From Varanus komodoensis (Eukaryota; Chordata; Lepidosauria; Squamata; Varanidae): a stretch of 64,000 nucleotides of DNA. The DNA lies in assembly GCF_004798865.1 (NCBI RefSeq), contig NW_025335587.1, positions 828,542 to 892,541 of the forward strand, written 5' to 3'. The position numbers and the translations under genes are program-made. The notes under the pieces were generated by a model, which was not told the DNA's origin, searched no databases, and worked only from the letters and a program-made list of their open reading frames with translations. Shown piece by piece: positions 13,217 to 24,756 of the stretch (position 1 is the first letter of the stretch; the number at the start of each line of letters is the position of its first letter).

Positions 13217-15863
13217 AGGATTATGATTTTCAAAGTCCTGGTATGAAACTACCACACAGTCCCCTGGAAAGAGTGGCAACTCTCTGAGTGGACCAATAAG
13301 CAAGAGGCAAGTGACGGAAGCAGAGAGTGGTGATCCTTGGAATTTAATTCAGGTGCAGTGGTTGATGGGATACCATGTGAGGACTGAGTGGGGAAGATGG
13401 AAATCATGATGAAGTAGAAACCATTTGATTCTCTGTTGGGTAGATCATGGTAGAAAAACTGTGGTAACCACACCGGGTTGCTTGTTGCGCTGTTGCGCTG
13501 TGTGACTGCAGCCACTGTGTGAATGCATCGCAAAAACCACAGAGCTGACTGCACAAAAGCAACCAAGGTTTTACATTTTTTACTGTTCCAAAATTATTTT
13601 TCCCAAAAATGTTGGCATTCTTTGAAAATGTTTCCACTTAGGCTTTGCTCCCGCTTTCAACTGTACTAGTGGAAGAAAAGCCCAGACATTCCTACAGTAA
13701 GGAATCGGTGATCAGGGCTGGATAAATAATTAGACAAAGTAATCCATGGAATAAGAATCATGCCAAATTAGGGATTTTGCTGTGGCATGATAATCTAACA
13801 TTTTTCCAGTGAGGAAACTGCTTGTTTTTATCCTTTAACGAACTCCACAAAGAGCTGGCCTCTCACCATGTTCATTCTCAGGAAAAACACACAAGCCCTC
13901 TCCAGTTCATAACATTTCTGTCCACCATGTTATGGATCAAACTCTACATTACCTCAGGAAAGCATGGCAAGAGTGGAGAGGAAGTTGTTCCTAGATTTTG
14001 TAGACTTGAGGTATTGAGTTGGGGAGAGATCAGACAGAAATAAATAATGCTTTAATTCCTTTTCAAGTCATAAATCAAGACTGCCACCAATGCCATATAC
14101 AATATTATCCTGGCTTGGTTTCCATTTTTATTCACGCAAATCTGATTACAGCATATGGCCATCTATGAAAATTGACAAGATATATCCTTCCCCATTTTAT
14201 GGAATGCTTTATTGGAACCTCGTTGCACTTTAAACCCTCATAAGTGATAACTAATTTGTGGAAAATGTTCTATCCAATTTAGAAACTGAAGACCATGAAT
14301 TCTCACTCCTGAATTTCCATTGCTTCATGCCAAATGACTGCAATGTTTATTATTATGATTATTATGATTTTGATTATATCCTTCACTCATGATGTGTTTC
14401 AGAGCATTCCTGATGATGAAGCATCTGAAAAAGATTACTAGAGACGATCACCATGCAAAAGACTACACTATAGTTTCCCTGTCACTTTAAAACATGCGGA
14501 ATACACACTGAAACCATAATTCCGGGTGCACATTGACTAATTGCAGCACATCTTGGTCTCATGACAGTGTGTCCGAAAACAATGAACATTGCATCACAAA
14601 CATTGGCTCTTTCTCATCCATCCTTCCACATTGTTGAATGCAAGTTCAGCCAAGGCCCAGTCCTTGTGTTATAGGGCAGCATTATTGCTATGCTTGTAAT
14701 GATAGAATAACAAGTTCACATGGAAAAGAACATATCATGGATACTTCCATGCCCTTTCACAGACAAAACGGCAACAACCATATTCTTAGGCTTTCCTGCA
14801 TAATCTCACAGTTCAGAATGGAACTAGAATCAAAGGGGAGTGCTTTTGGTATAATAGTCAGACTGTTTACACACATGCAAAGAACAGGTAGCACAGGACA
14901 GAGACTTTCACAAGGTTAATCTTTCACTGGGTTGATCACATCATATTTTAGTCATGTTTCCCCATCCATCCATCCATGCCAGAATGCAGGATGCTATACT
15001 ATAGCCTATCCATTTAATCAAATCATGGACCAGAAGTGGCATGATGATATTCTAAACCTTTCTCCTTACAAGTTATTGTGTTGGAATGAAATGAATGTGA
15101 ATTAGTATATTTCAAGTTGCTATTCATCTTTTCCAAAAGGGGGAAGTAGAGGGTTTTATTTGATTCATTACTGAGTAACACACTTTATTAGCACAACTCC
15201 CATCTGTCTAAGCCATGATAATCACTAATCAGGAGAATGTGGGAGGACACCAGGTCAGACTGTCATAGCCTGATTATTTGAATCGATGTCAGAAGTTCCA
15301 GAACTTGTTTTGTTTTATAAAGGGTAGACTGGTATCAGTGATCCTGTTTAAGATTTTGGTGTGCTTCCCAAAAGCACTTGGACTTTGGGAAAGCAAAAGT
15401 GCCTTTTTTGGCTTCTCTTCCTTCTGCATTGGCTGGTATTTTGACGTCTTGCCTGCCGGAATCCATGCTTTAGCTACCCATCCAGTGCAAGATAGTAGCA
15501 GTAACAGCAGTAATAGCAGATTCCTTTAACATACTTCAGTCTATTTCTAGTCCAACTGAAAGAAGTGAAAAGTAGGCAGAGACAGGATTTGATGTGAAGT
15601 ACATGCCTTGCTTAAACTCATAAAAACACTTTCAGTATCAGAAGTGACTACACTGGTGTGAAATTAGGGAAATTACTTCTAAACATATACATTTAAGGTT
15701 TAAGTTCTTAATGCCAACAGCTCACGCTCCCCATTCTGTATCACTAGGATGAAGAACTGGTTCATATGAACAAGAATTTAATTAAAGCCATCCCTTCATA
15801 CTTTCTAGTTTATTTGATAAAAAGACAACCAAGTGTTACAAAGAATCAGTGAGTTGTAACTGA
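13217..15863. other. AT-rich sequence, nothing firm
   Basis: A locally GC-richer patch at about 13.44-13.57 kb (ggttgcttgttgcgctgttgc) may be another decayed foldback repeat. The rest is featureless. Confidence 0.4.
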
Positions 15864-16038
15864 TTAGTGGTTAGTGGTTAGAGTATTGCACTGGAACTTG
15901 GGAAATAAGAGCCCTCATTACCACATGGCCATGAAATTCACCTGGGCCAGTATTACAGTCTCACGGGGCTGTTGTGAGCATAAACTGAAGAGAAAGAGAA
16001 CTATAAAGGATATGGATGGAATACTAATACTAATACTC
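15864..16038 (+). mobile_element. tRNA-derived squamate SINE
   Basis: The head tagtggttagagtattgcac carries the promoter-like tRNA region, followed by gccatgaaattcacctgggcc and tctcacggggctgttgtgag, the diagnostic SINE body. It ends in an (aatact)n tail at 16020-16038. Confidence 0.75.
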
Positions 16039-16359
16039 AAGTCCACAAAGCATATCAAGAATATGGTTAACATGTTTTCATTCTTTGCTTAGACAGTGTA
16101 ATCCCATAAGCACACCAGTGATAGATTTAAGGATTATAGAGAGTTTATTTCTTAGGATATCATGTATAATTTAATTTTCAAAGTTTTCTTAACCATTTCA
16201 AAAGAAGATAAAAATTTCATGCTAAAAAAAGATGGGGAAAGCCCACCCCTTTGCTGGCTAGCCGTAGGGGATTTTTGGTGGTGACTGGTGTAGATGCTGC
16301 CTTTGGATTTACCAATCTAATTAATTGGTGTTTGGCACTCAGACTGGGCCAAGGTGATT

Positions 16360-16740
16360 TCAGGGCTGTGTGTACCATGCCATGGCATTCCCTTCTCCAC
16401 ACATGGCAGATGGGTCCCTCCTCGTAGCTAGATTGCCATCATTTCATTTTCTTCACCTTTCTTTTGCCAGGAGAGGGCAATTTAATTCTAACCCAAGATA
16501 TGCGTACCCTATGGAACTCCCTTCCATCATATATGGGCAGTGTCAGTTCTTACAAGCTTTTGCTACCAACTGAATTCCTGTTGTTTCCCCAGACTTTTGA
16601 CTGAATTTTCCTCTTTTATTTACTAAATCCTATTTACCTCTTAAGCTTCTCACCTGTTTCGTTATATGTGCAGTGTTACTTTATTGTATTTTATGCTTGT
16701 ATCTCACTCCCCCCCCTTTTTTTTAGCAATGAAAGATAAT
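16360..16740 (+). mobile_element. Possible degenerate L2/CR1-like LINE 3' end
   Basis: A segment translating as TLWNSLPSYMGSVSSYKLLL resembles the 'LWNSLP..' block near the end of L2/CR1 ORF2. It is followed by a T-rich stretch with tattttatgcttgtatctc. Family assignment is weak. Confidence 0.35.
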
Positions 16741-17997
16741 TATGTAATTGCTTAGCTGAAGGGTACTCTCCTGGAATGGCTCCCAACTGAGCTATTTGTT
16801 GGAAAAGAAACTTATTTTGAGTGGGGTAATCAAACGAAGAAAATTAGAAATTTCAAGGTATGTCAGGGGTTCTCTTGCTCTTTAGTTCTAAGGAAACTGA
16901 GAAGAGGGAGTGACCATTCTACCTTGCATTGTATAATGACCTCTCCAGAGGTTTAACTGCCTCTCTGGATTCCTGCTCTTCTGTAAAAGACACTGTGCTG
17001 TAACCTTTCCAATCCATTTTTCAGGTCAGAACATGCAGACAGCTTGGAGGCTGCAGACCAATAGCTAAAGGGGGGAGGGGGGGGGGAGGAAATTCTAAGA
17101 AAGAGGCAGAAAAATGTAAATTGTTTTGTAGGGAAAGAAACCCTTCAGGGAAAGTGGAAATCAGATTTTTGTCCTTTAGGATACAAATCCCTTCTCATTT
17201 AAAGCTGGCAGACCTCTGCATTTCTTCACTAGATTTAGAAATAAGGTTTTTGATACTGAGAAAACATGCATTATGGATAGAAAGAAGTCTAATAGGATGA
17301 AGGTGTTCAAATCCTAATCCAGTCCCAATCTCTCCATCTGTAATTCTGTGGTTTACAAACAGGCAGAATCAAATTACCCATAAAATAACAGCTGTAGAAC
17401 TTCTTCTATCTCAGAGTATTCTGTTCTGAGAAGTTGAGAGATCTTCAGTGACTAGCTCCAACTGCTTAGAGTCCCCATGGCAGATGTGAAACATCAATAC
17501 CATCTTGGCATATTGCTGGCTTGTTTCCCCCAAAATGTATGTGTGGTGATTTTTTATGTCTTATTAAAGAACTTGGATATTATGCGCCTTGTAGAAGCAT
17601 GGATTACAGACACTGGGGAAAATCTCTCTAAAGATTCAAAGCATGATTTATTCCATTTGTTAAGTTACAGAACAAAGGTAAAACAGCTGGTAGATTGGCT
17701 GTATTTGCACATTTGAAACTGACTGTAAGTATATTAGAGTAGACTCATCTTTCTGGCAGAGCCAAACAGCAGAGCTTTTGTAATAAAAGACCTATATTTA
17801 CTTTCCTAAATAGACACATTCCATCTAAAAAATGCAAAATATTTTGATGACTCAATCTGACAAGAAATGGGATCGGTAACAAAGGAAACTGACATTGGAT
17901 CTGCTGCCATTACAAATTCTCTATCCTTTAATGTTTTCAGCAGAGGCCCTTCTTTCAGTGTCTTCCTTAACAGAGTCAAGCTATATAAGTACTAAGG
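16741..17997. other. AT-rich sequence with one G-tract
   Basis: Apart from the G-tract at 17069-17088 no feature is seen. Confidence 0.5.
17069..17088 (+). repeat. G-tract, possible G-quadruplex
   Basis: About 17 Gs with a single A interruption, followed by agg. The run could form a quadruplex or be simple slippage product. Confidence 0.7.
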
Positions 17998-18102
17998 CAG
18001 GTTTCCCTATCTGGGACCTGCCAAATGTATGTGCTACAACCCCTCAGATTTCCAGATGAAAGTTTTAGTCCAACACATCTGGAAGGCACCTGGTTGGGCA
18101 AG
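17998..18102. mobile_element. Foldback MITE of the 'catctgg..ggcacc' family
   Basis: The left arm (ccctatctgggacctgcc, then aaatgtatgtgctacaac) pairs with the right arm (gttttagtccaacacatctgg, then aaggcacctggttggg) in inverted orientation. This is a very common squamate foldback repeat whose arms read 'cccaacctggtgccctccagatg..ggactacaac'. Superfamily not certain. Confidence 0.6.
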
Positions 18103-19424
18103 GCATCAATGAGAGTACTTTTGAGTCAATCCCAGAGAGGTACAACTGACACCCACATTGCAGTCTTCCTAGTTCCAGGTTACGACTCTCCAATTTTGTG
18201 CTGTCTTCATTTATGTATTGTGTTTGTAGTCTTTTGCTGCCATGTACTCTCTAACTGCTAAGAAGGAGATTGGTTTATTGAATGTCTATTTTGTTTAAGT
18301 CATGTTTAAGGCCCACGATGGTTACTCAGTTTTATTTTTTTCAAACCTGGTCACTCAACATAACTGCGTGATAAACATCACACCTAATTTTACCCTCCGT
18401 TTAATACAACTGTGACATTTGAGTAGGGGAGTTAATTGCAGGGTCTTTTGAGTGCAGGCAATTACATTTATGAACCTGAATTTTGTTGATTTTTTTTAGA
18501 GTTCAAGGTTTGGTAATTTTGTAAGTTCAAGGTTCCTGTCCATGCACTGATCATTAACCTGTTAAAGTCATTTTAACTATACTGCCATCTAGAACTAAAT
18601 TGGTTTATTTGTTTTCCTTTCCATTGAAAAAGAATTAATAGGTCACTATGAAAAGGATAAGATTGAATGGCAAATTGGCTGTGGATGTACAGGTCAAACT
18701 TTTATCAGCAGAATTAACCTACCTGCAAGCTTTCTGTTTAACACCTAATGTGCCTGTAAATCTTATTGAGCTATTTGAACAAATTGTTAATCTGATTAAA
18801 ACCCTAGCTGGTGGTCACTTAAAATACTTCTAAATCTATTGAAAGGGGTGCAAAAATGATTTGTTCGGTAGTGTAAGAATGCACAACCATTAATTAAACA
18901 AACTGCAAAGATTACATTTCTGATTCCAGTGCTGAAGTTTTGATAGCCAAGAAAAATTCAAACAAAAGGCTTGCAAATAGGCCAAAAACTGTTTCTTACA
19001 GTTAAACTGAAAATGTCACTAAACTAAATGAATGTACTCTGGCATGCAAGCCAAGGATATGGGAAGCATCAAAGTCTGTGAAAACTGAATATATATAATA
19101 GCATGTTTCAATTGTGGGAGAATAAATTTGTCAGGTTTTTAATGCTGCTATAGGAGCATTTTTTTATTTTTTTATTTTTGGAGCTAGGATTTTTAGACTC
19201 TGCAAATGATGAAAAAGAGTAACCAAGAGGATGAAAGGTTGCGGCAACCCCTGGTTTTTACTGGAAAACTTACAAGGATGGTTTAGAAAGAAGGTAAGAG
19301 CAGACATGATACAGGTTCATTAAAAATATCAATGGAGAAGGAGAAGGAGATTTTCTACCTCTTTCTTAAAACAATAGGTTCTGACACTTAGTGGTGGGAT
19401 GGCTAGGACATATAAATAGAAGTG
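18103..19424. other. AT-rich sequence, nothing recognised
   Basis: A 61-codon frame at 18648-18833 has a protein-like mix but no recognised family or splice context. Confidence 0.45.
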
Positions 19425-19927
19425 CAGTGGTACCTCAGCTCACAAACGCCTCCGTTCAGGACCAGATCGGGTTGCGAACAGAAATTTCAGAAAAAAATTG
19501 CCTCAGGTCGTGAACTCCGCATCGGGTGACAATTGTGGTTGCGCTGGTCTTCCCGGCCAAGTGCAACCATGATCGTGCTCGGGTGGGGGGAGATGGCCGT
19601 GATCGTGCTTGGGCGAGTGGGTAGGTGGCTGTGATAGCAGTCACGCTTGTGCAGGGAAGACGGGCACGATCGCGGTCATGCTCGGGAGCGGGGGGAGTTG
19701 GCTGTGATCCTGCTTGGGCAGGAAGTTGGGTGCGACCTTTGTTGTTCTTTGTTACTTTGTTGTTGTTTGTCACTTTTTGTGACAATTTTTATGATAAAAA
19801 ATGGTTACAGAACAGATTAACCTTATTTACATTTTACCTTATGGGGAAATTTGGCTTGGCTCACAACCAATTTGGGTCACAACCAGAGTCATGCAACGGA
19901 TTAAGTTCGTGAGCCAAGGTACCACTG
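19425..19927. mobile_element. Non-autonomous Tc1/mariner (Tigger/pogo-like) DNA transposon
   Basis: The ends are inverted: cagtggtacctcagctcac on the left and gtgagccaaggtaccactg on the right, with further imperfect pairing inward (a 'ccgttc' block near each end). The CAGTGGTACCTCGG-type terminus is typical of Tigger/pogo-like families. The base pair after the right end is TA, as expected for a TA target duplication; the left flank is TG, probably a mutated TA. The roughly 500-base interior carries no transposase. It is GC- and CpG-rich with degenerate subrepeats at 19567-19730, in strong contrast to the flanks. The short open frames here have no coding support. Confidence 0.75.
19567..19730 (+). 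repeat. Degenerate GC-rich subrepeats inside the Tigger-like element
   Basis: A unit related to gtgatcgtgcttggg recurs about five times with variations (catgatcgtgctcggg, gtgatcgtgcttggg, gtcacgcttgtgcag, ggtcatgctcggg, gtgatcctgcttggg). Two copies are followed by G-runs. Many CpGs survive, which suggests a fairly young insertion or weak methylation. Confidence 0.55.
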
Positions 19928-20275
19928 TACTTTTTAACACAGAACATGCTATGGAATTTCCTGGCACAAGATCTAATAATGGACACCAACTATAGCTATA
20001 CAGTGCTTCCAGTATGGGACAGAGTTTGCTTCTGAATATCAGTTGGTGTGTGACACAAACAGGAAGGTGATTTTTTTATGACTAGTTTAATAACATGCAA
20101 CTAGCAACTAAGTTTCATTTTAAAAACAGAATGAAAGATATACATATACAAACTGATCTGTCAACAGTAAATAATGCCCAAGGCAGCAATGCATAGATCA
20201 GCCTACTTCCTGTCCAGTTTCATATGCATTAATTCACAACTCAGTTCTTTCCCATTTATGCATCAATCTGCTTCT

Positions 20276-20300
20276 CAGAGAGAGAGAGAGAGAGAGAGAG
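20276..20300 (+). repeat. (AG)n microsatellite
   Basis: Perfect AG dinucleotides for about 25 bases. Confidence 0.9.
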
Positions 20301-20396
20301 ATTGATTCCCAGATTGAAACTTCCAAATTGTTTCAGGATGTGATTCATGGTACAGTTGTTGACCTACACACCTACAGTTTGGAGTAGCTTCAGTAT

Positions 20397-20660
20397 TTAA
20401 AGAAGCACTTCTTCCACATCTTCCTGCTCTTGTCCTGCAATCAACATCTGAGGTCCTGAGCCAAATGCCTCCATATGCCGAGGCTCATGAGTAGCCATGT
20501 GTGGATGGCTACTCATGAGCAAACTCTTTCTTAAATTGTAGAATGCATCACTAAGGAACTCGTTTTGGCACGAGGCAAATAACTTTTCATTATTATATAT
20601 TACTTTATGACCACAATCATGAGATAGCATTGATTCTTCTGCAGTTTCAGCAAATGCCAT
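20397..20660 (-). other. Small open reading frame of unknown origin
   Basis: An 87-codon minus-strand frame, beginning MAFAETAEESMLSHDCGHKV and ending in an acidic GQEQEDVEEVLL. It has an ordinary amino-acid mix and contains the perfect hairpin at 20483-20520, which encodes SHPHMATHEP around its centre. I do not recognise it. It could be the last exon of a host transcript, a relic of a transposase or a chance frame; there is no splice, promoter or homology evidence. Confidence 0.2.
20483..20520. repeat. Perfect 16-bp inverted repeat with 6-base loop
   Basis: gctcatgagtagccat at 20483-20498 is perfectly inverted at 20505-20520, with loop gtgtgg. It lies inside a small minus-strand open frame and has no mobile-element ends that I can see. 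Confidence 0.85.
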
Positions 20661-20949
20661 CTGCCATTCAGTATGGCCATTACATTAACCTCCCTTTAAA
20701 ATTTTGTATCTTTGACAAAGCAACTGTAGAGATCCATCACATCATTTGTTTCAGTACAGTATAGATACACACTTAAGATATAACTATCTGGAGTGTCTCC
20801 CCCACTAGAAAGGTTCTCTTAGCAATCCAGCTGATAACTGAATTTCAGCAGAGGCATCCAAAACACAAACACTCCTCAAGTGTCTAATCTGCCATGAAGC
20901 CACTGTGTGAACAGAATGTTGGATTGCATGGGCAGTGATCTGATCCAGA

Positions 20950-21060
20950 AAGGTTATTTTATGTTTTTATGATTTACTTATTAATATTTTTAATGGCACC
21001 TTTAAGGTCCAACCCCTCTCAAAGTAGCTTACATAAAAATAAAAAATCTTAATTACAACA
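20950..21060 (-). mobile_element. Degenerate LINE/SINE 3' tail, minus strand
   Basis: The plus strand reads tttatgatttacttattaat, then aaggtccaacccctctcaaagtagcttacat, the reverse complement of the common squamate 'gtaagccgctttgagggg..' tail. Old and short. Confidence 0.4.
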
Positions 21061-23084
21061 ATATGTTTGCCAGCTTTTTCTGCTTATATTGGATGTGATG
21101 GTTTTGTAAAATAAATAATTAAAAATAAAATCAAAATGTAAGTACAGTAAAATACAACTCTGTTAAAACAGTAGTTAAATACCATGATCAAACTCAATTG
21201 AACTGTTAAAAGGAACAATATAAACAACAAGTTGGCCAACAGAAAGAGAAATGTACCAAAAACATAGTTTCTTTTTACCCTTTGAAAGTATAAATCTATG
21301 ATCTATGTTTTTTGCAGGCCCTAGGACATATGAGACATAGCAGATATCTGCCTCTGAGCTTCAACCTTGCATCCCCTCTCTCTGCCCGGCAAAAGTGTCA
21401 ATATTACTCACTGTACCATTGGAGCACTGACATTGAAAGAGGTGAAAAAGAGGTGGACTAGGAATGTAGCATGAACAAATTAGGAAAAGCACGGCATCAT
21501 GGGATCCAAAACTATCCTGATCACCAGCAACAGCTCCAACATTTATGCCAAAAAACCCAACAACAAACCATGGGTTCTTTCCTTGAGTTGCTGGTTCACA
21601 CATAATTCTAACCAAATCACAGAAGAAAGGTCTGTGGCTTATTTAGCAGCCCCTGCTTGCAGGTACTGCATGACTGAGCTCGTTCATGGTACTCCACAAT
21701 CTTTAAAAATATGTGCTTTCTTGGTATGCAAAGCAGACCTTGTTTTGTCACCAAAACCCTAAATGAAATTAACCCTACAGTCTTACGCATGATCACCTGG
21801 ATTGGATAGACAGACATGCAGTAGCTACACTAGACATGATGCTCAGCCCAGACTATCCAGATTGCACTATTTCTAGCATTATTTCCCAGATTTCTTCTTA
21901 CCACTTATATAATGACTTTTCATATGCTGCATTTTTTCCAAAGTAAATATTCCAGTGCATGCTACATCTGAGGTGCTGTTTGAGGGAAGGAGGAGGAGAT
22001 GAGGGACTTCAGTGGCTAGGGAGACAATGGTGCAATTCCCACAGAGAAGGAAACAAGTAGGATCAGCCTTCAGTTGCATGCTGGGTATGGATGCTACTTG
22101 CCTTCACTGCATGGTAGGTGGGTGGACATCAGCAAGCAACACCAAAGCTCCCCCCTGCACTCCCCATCACCTTCTCCTTTTTCATAACTTTTTGTGAGGG
22201 AGCGGAAGGAGATTAAAAACCGAACAAAACTCGGCTCATTTACTTTTTCCTACACGTGCATAGCTTAGCATTTGAAAAAGCACGTGCTGCAAAAACCACA
22301 TTTCCAGCTCCTCCTACTTCTCCTGCAATTGTATGTATGTGTGACACAAGATCGCATCTTCAACACAGTGGAAACTAGTTCTCATCAGCATGAGCATCAA
22401 CTGTAGTAAATGGGTTTTGCTAAATATCATGGTACCGCTCCCCAAGAGACCAAAAAGGCTCTGTTGTAGCTCCTCCATAGGATGAAAAGGAGTTCATGTC
22501 AGGAGTGGATAAGTACATATAGACTCCTACTCTTGAAACCACTCAATTGTTTATTGATAAGTTTTATTTTCTAAGTAAGCCTGTCCATATTGCCAAACTT
22601 GCAGACCTTTCACTGTCATGGTCGTTTTATACTTACTGCTGCCTCCTACTTTTGGTGATAGTTTTACTTTGTGCAATAGTTGGGTTCACTCAAATATCTG
22701 CAGGATTTATCATGCAACATACTCCAGAAGTGGACTAAGTGGGAATTTTTAACACCTCTTCTGTCACTGCAAACCTTCCAGGTGTGCTCCTGTATTTTAG
22801 CCCAATGTTGTACAGAGCTGGCACTGCACTACCCCCTGATATTGATTGGTGAGAGCTCTGGCACCAGGGTGGGAAGAAAGGGGGGGGGGGTTGCCACACC
22901 TGCATTTGCAGAACAGAGGTGAAGACAAGGCTGGGCCATGCTGGCCACACCCTCATAGCCAGCTGGCACAAGGGTTAGAAGGTTAGATGTTAGAATCCTA
23001 ACATCTCTTTACATGTATGGGATGTTAGGATCATCTTTAGGGGCTGTCTAGTATGTCCCACACAGCTGGGATTAGGGAGAGGGT
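21061..23084. other. Unassigned sequence
   Basis: Holds a G10 run at about 22873-22890 and the short inverted repeat at 22985. A phrase near 21.56 kb (caacaaaccatgggttctt) may derive from a foldback repeat. No gene supported. Confidence 0.4.
22985..23006. repeat. Short inverted repeat
   Basis: agatgttag and its inverse ctaacatct flank aatc, and a third related unit (gatgttaggatc) follows at about 23022. Likely decayed foldback sequence. Confidence 0.5.
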
Positions 23085-23400
23085 CATGTAAGGCTGTTCA
23101 AATTCTCTTCCAAGGGAGCCTCCTCTGATTCCCCCATGAACAAACTTCAAGAAGCTGCTAAAGACTTTACTTTATATGAATGCATTTAGCATGTCATTTA
23201 ACTTGAAGTTTTCATTTTTTTTTCTGGTTTTTGACTATTTTAAATATTTTGTTACCTGCTGTTATTTTCTGCTGCTGTTTTTGTATTTGATGATGATGTT
23301 TTTAATTATTACATACTAAAAGATTTTTTTAGGCTGCCTTGAATTCCTAGGAGAAAATGCAGGATATAAACAGTTTCAAAAAATAAATACTTTTCAATAA
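23085..23400 (+). mobile_element. L2/CR1-type LINE 3' end
   Basis: The text ttctcttccaagggagcc, then aacttcaagaagctgct (NFKKLLK-like), gives the last ORF2 residues of an L2/CR1 LINE. A T-rich 3' UTR follows, ending ggctgccttgaattcctaggagaaaatgcagg...atataaac and an A-rich tail. The 3' tail resembles that of the SINE copies in this window. Confidence 0.6.
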
Positions 23401-24718
23401 ATGGAGCTTTAATATTTCAGGGTTTTACTAATTTCTGTTGAAAGGTTGCCTCCTATGTTTTTATAAATTATATAAAACTTTGCCTAGCAAATATGAGAAT
23501 GTCAACTGAAATCATCAGGGTGGTCTTGGAGCAGAGACTACACTGGATGAACAAATACGATTGCAGGATATATTAAATTCAAAGTTTCCTTCCAGATCAC
23601 TCTCACAGAGGCTCTTGGACGAAGATGGAGAATACAAATAAAAGATATTTTGCAAGGAGCTACTTTCTGCCCACCCAGAGGAGAAGGCCCTGGCCACCAA
23701 TTTTCCACTATTTGATCCTTTCAGTGTGTACTTTATAACCTCACAAGGTGAGAACTAACCCCCTCAAACTCATTGGGCATCTGAAATTCACATTAACTGG
23801 CCAGTACTTTGATGGTGAAGCAGCAGAGATGGTTATATATTATGGTACTGTTAACTTGGCTGTCAAATCAAAAGGAAATGATGAGTTATCCTTCAAAAAA
23901 TTAGATAAATATTTATCCTACAAGAGGATTAAAGAAAGAGCTTTTAAAATACCTTAATGTCTCTATTTGTATGAATGATTCAGCCAATCGTCATAGGACA
24001 TTAATGACATAGCTACCATGTTTCACAATCATCATCTTTTTACAGGAAAATTGAGAACTGTATTTCATTATTTTATTTCTTTCTAAAATTATTTCTGAAC
24101 CATTTCTTGGTCCCAAAATATCATGCATAGCAACTTCCAGTGCCAAGCTTTTAAACAATTTTAAACTTCCAACTACCACCCACAGTAAGAATAGCTGAAA
24201 AACAACCCTACACACAAACAACAGAAATAATCCATTTTAAAACTCTTCTGTAGCAAAGGCACTTAAAACTGACTATGGTTCTGTGGTGAACGAGGGATAG
24301 ATGAGGAATATTCCTGAAGATCAAGCATTGGCAGTTGGCAACATAAGTACCCTTCCAATAATCAGATTTTTACAAAAAAGAGGGAGAACAGTGTGGCTTC
24401 AGCCCTTCGACTCCATCCACTGGCTCTGCCTGTATCTACTATTCACCCCTAGCATTAAGTATGCTAGCCACTGGTTATGGTGGGGGAGAAACAAAGAAAC
24501 AAAGAATGTTCCTGATCAAACACTTACGGCTTATATCAAAAACTGATGGCTCCATCTCAGCTCTTTGAGGCCAGGGACCACATATCTTCACCAAATGAGA
24601 AGAGGAAGCAGCTAATACAGTAGCATAGATAATATCTTTTTCTCCATCTACTGATCTTAAACAAAATGTTCCCTTAAAGACACATTTGTGCATGTTCAGG
24701 AATACAGTAAGCCTTGAC

Positions 24719-24756
<38 letters not shown>

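Noticed and set aside
19456-19912. Frames of 95-109 codons in the Tigger-like element
   Set aside because: They come from the GC-rich repeated core and show no transposase motifs.
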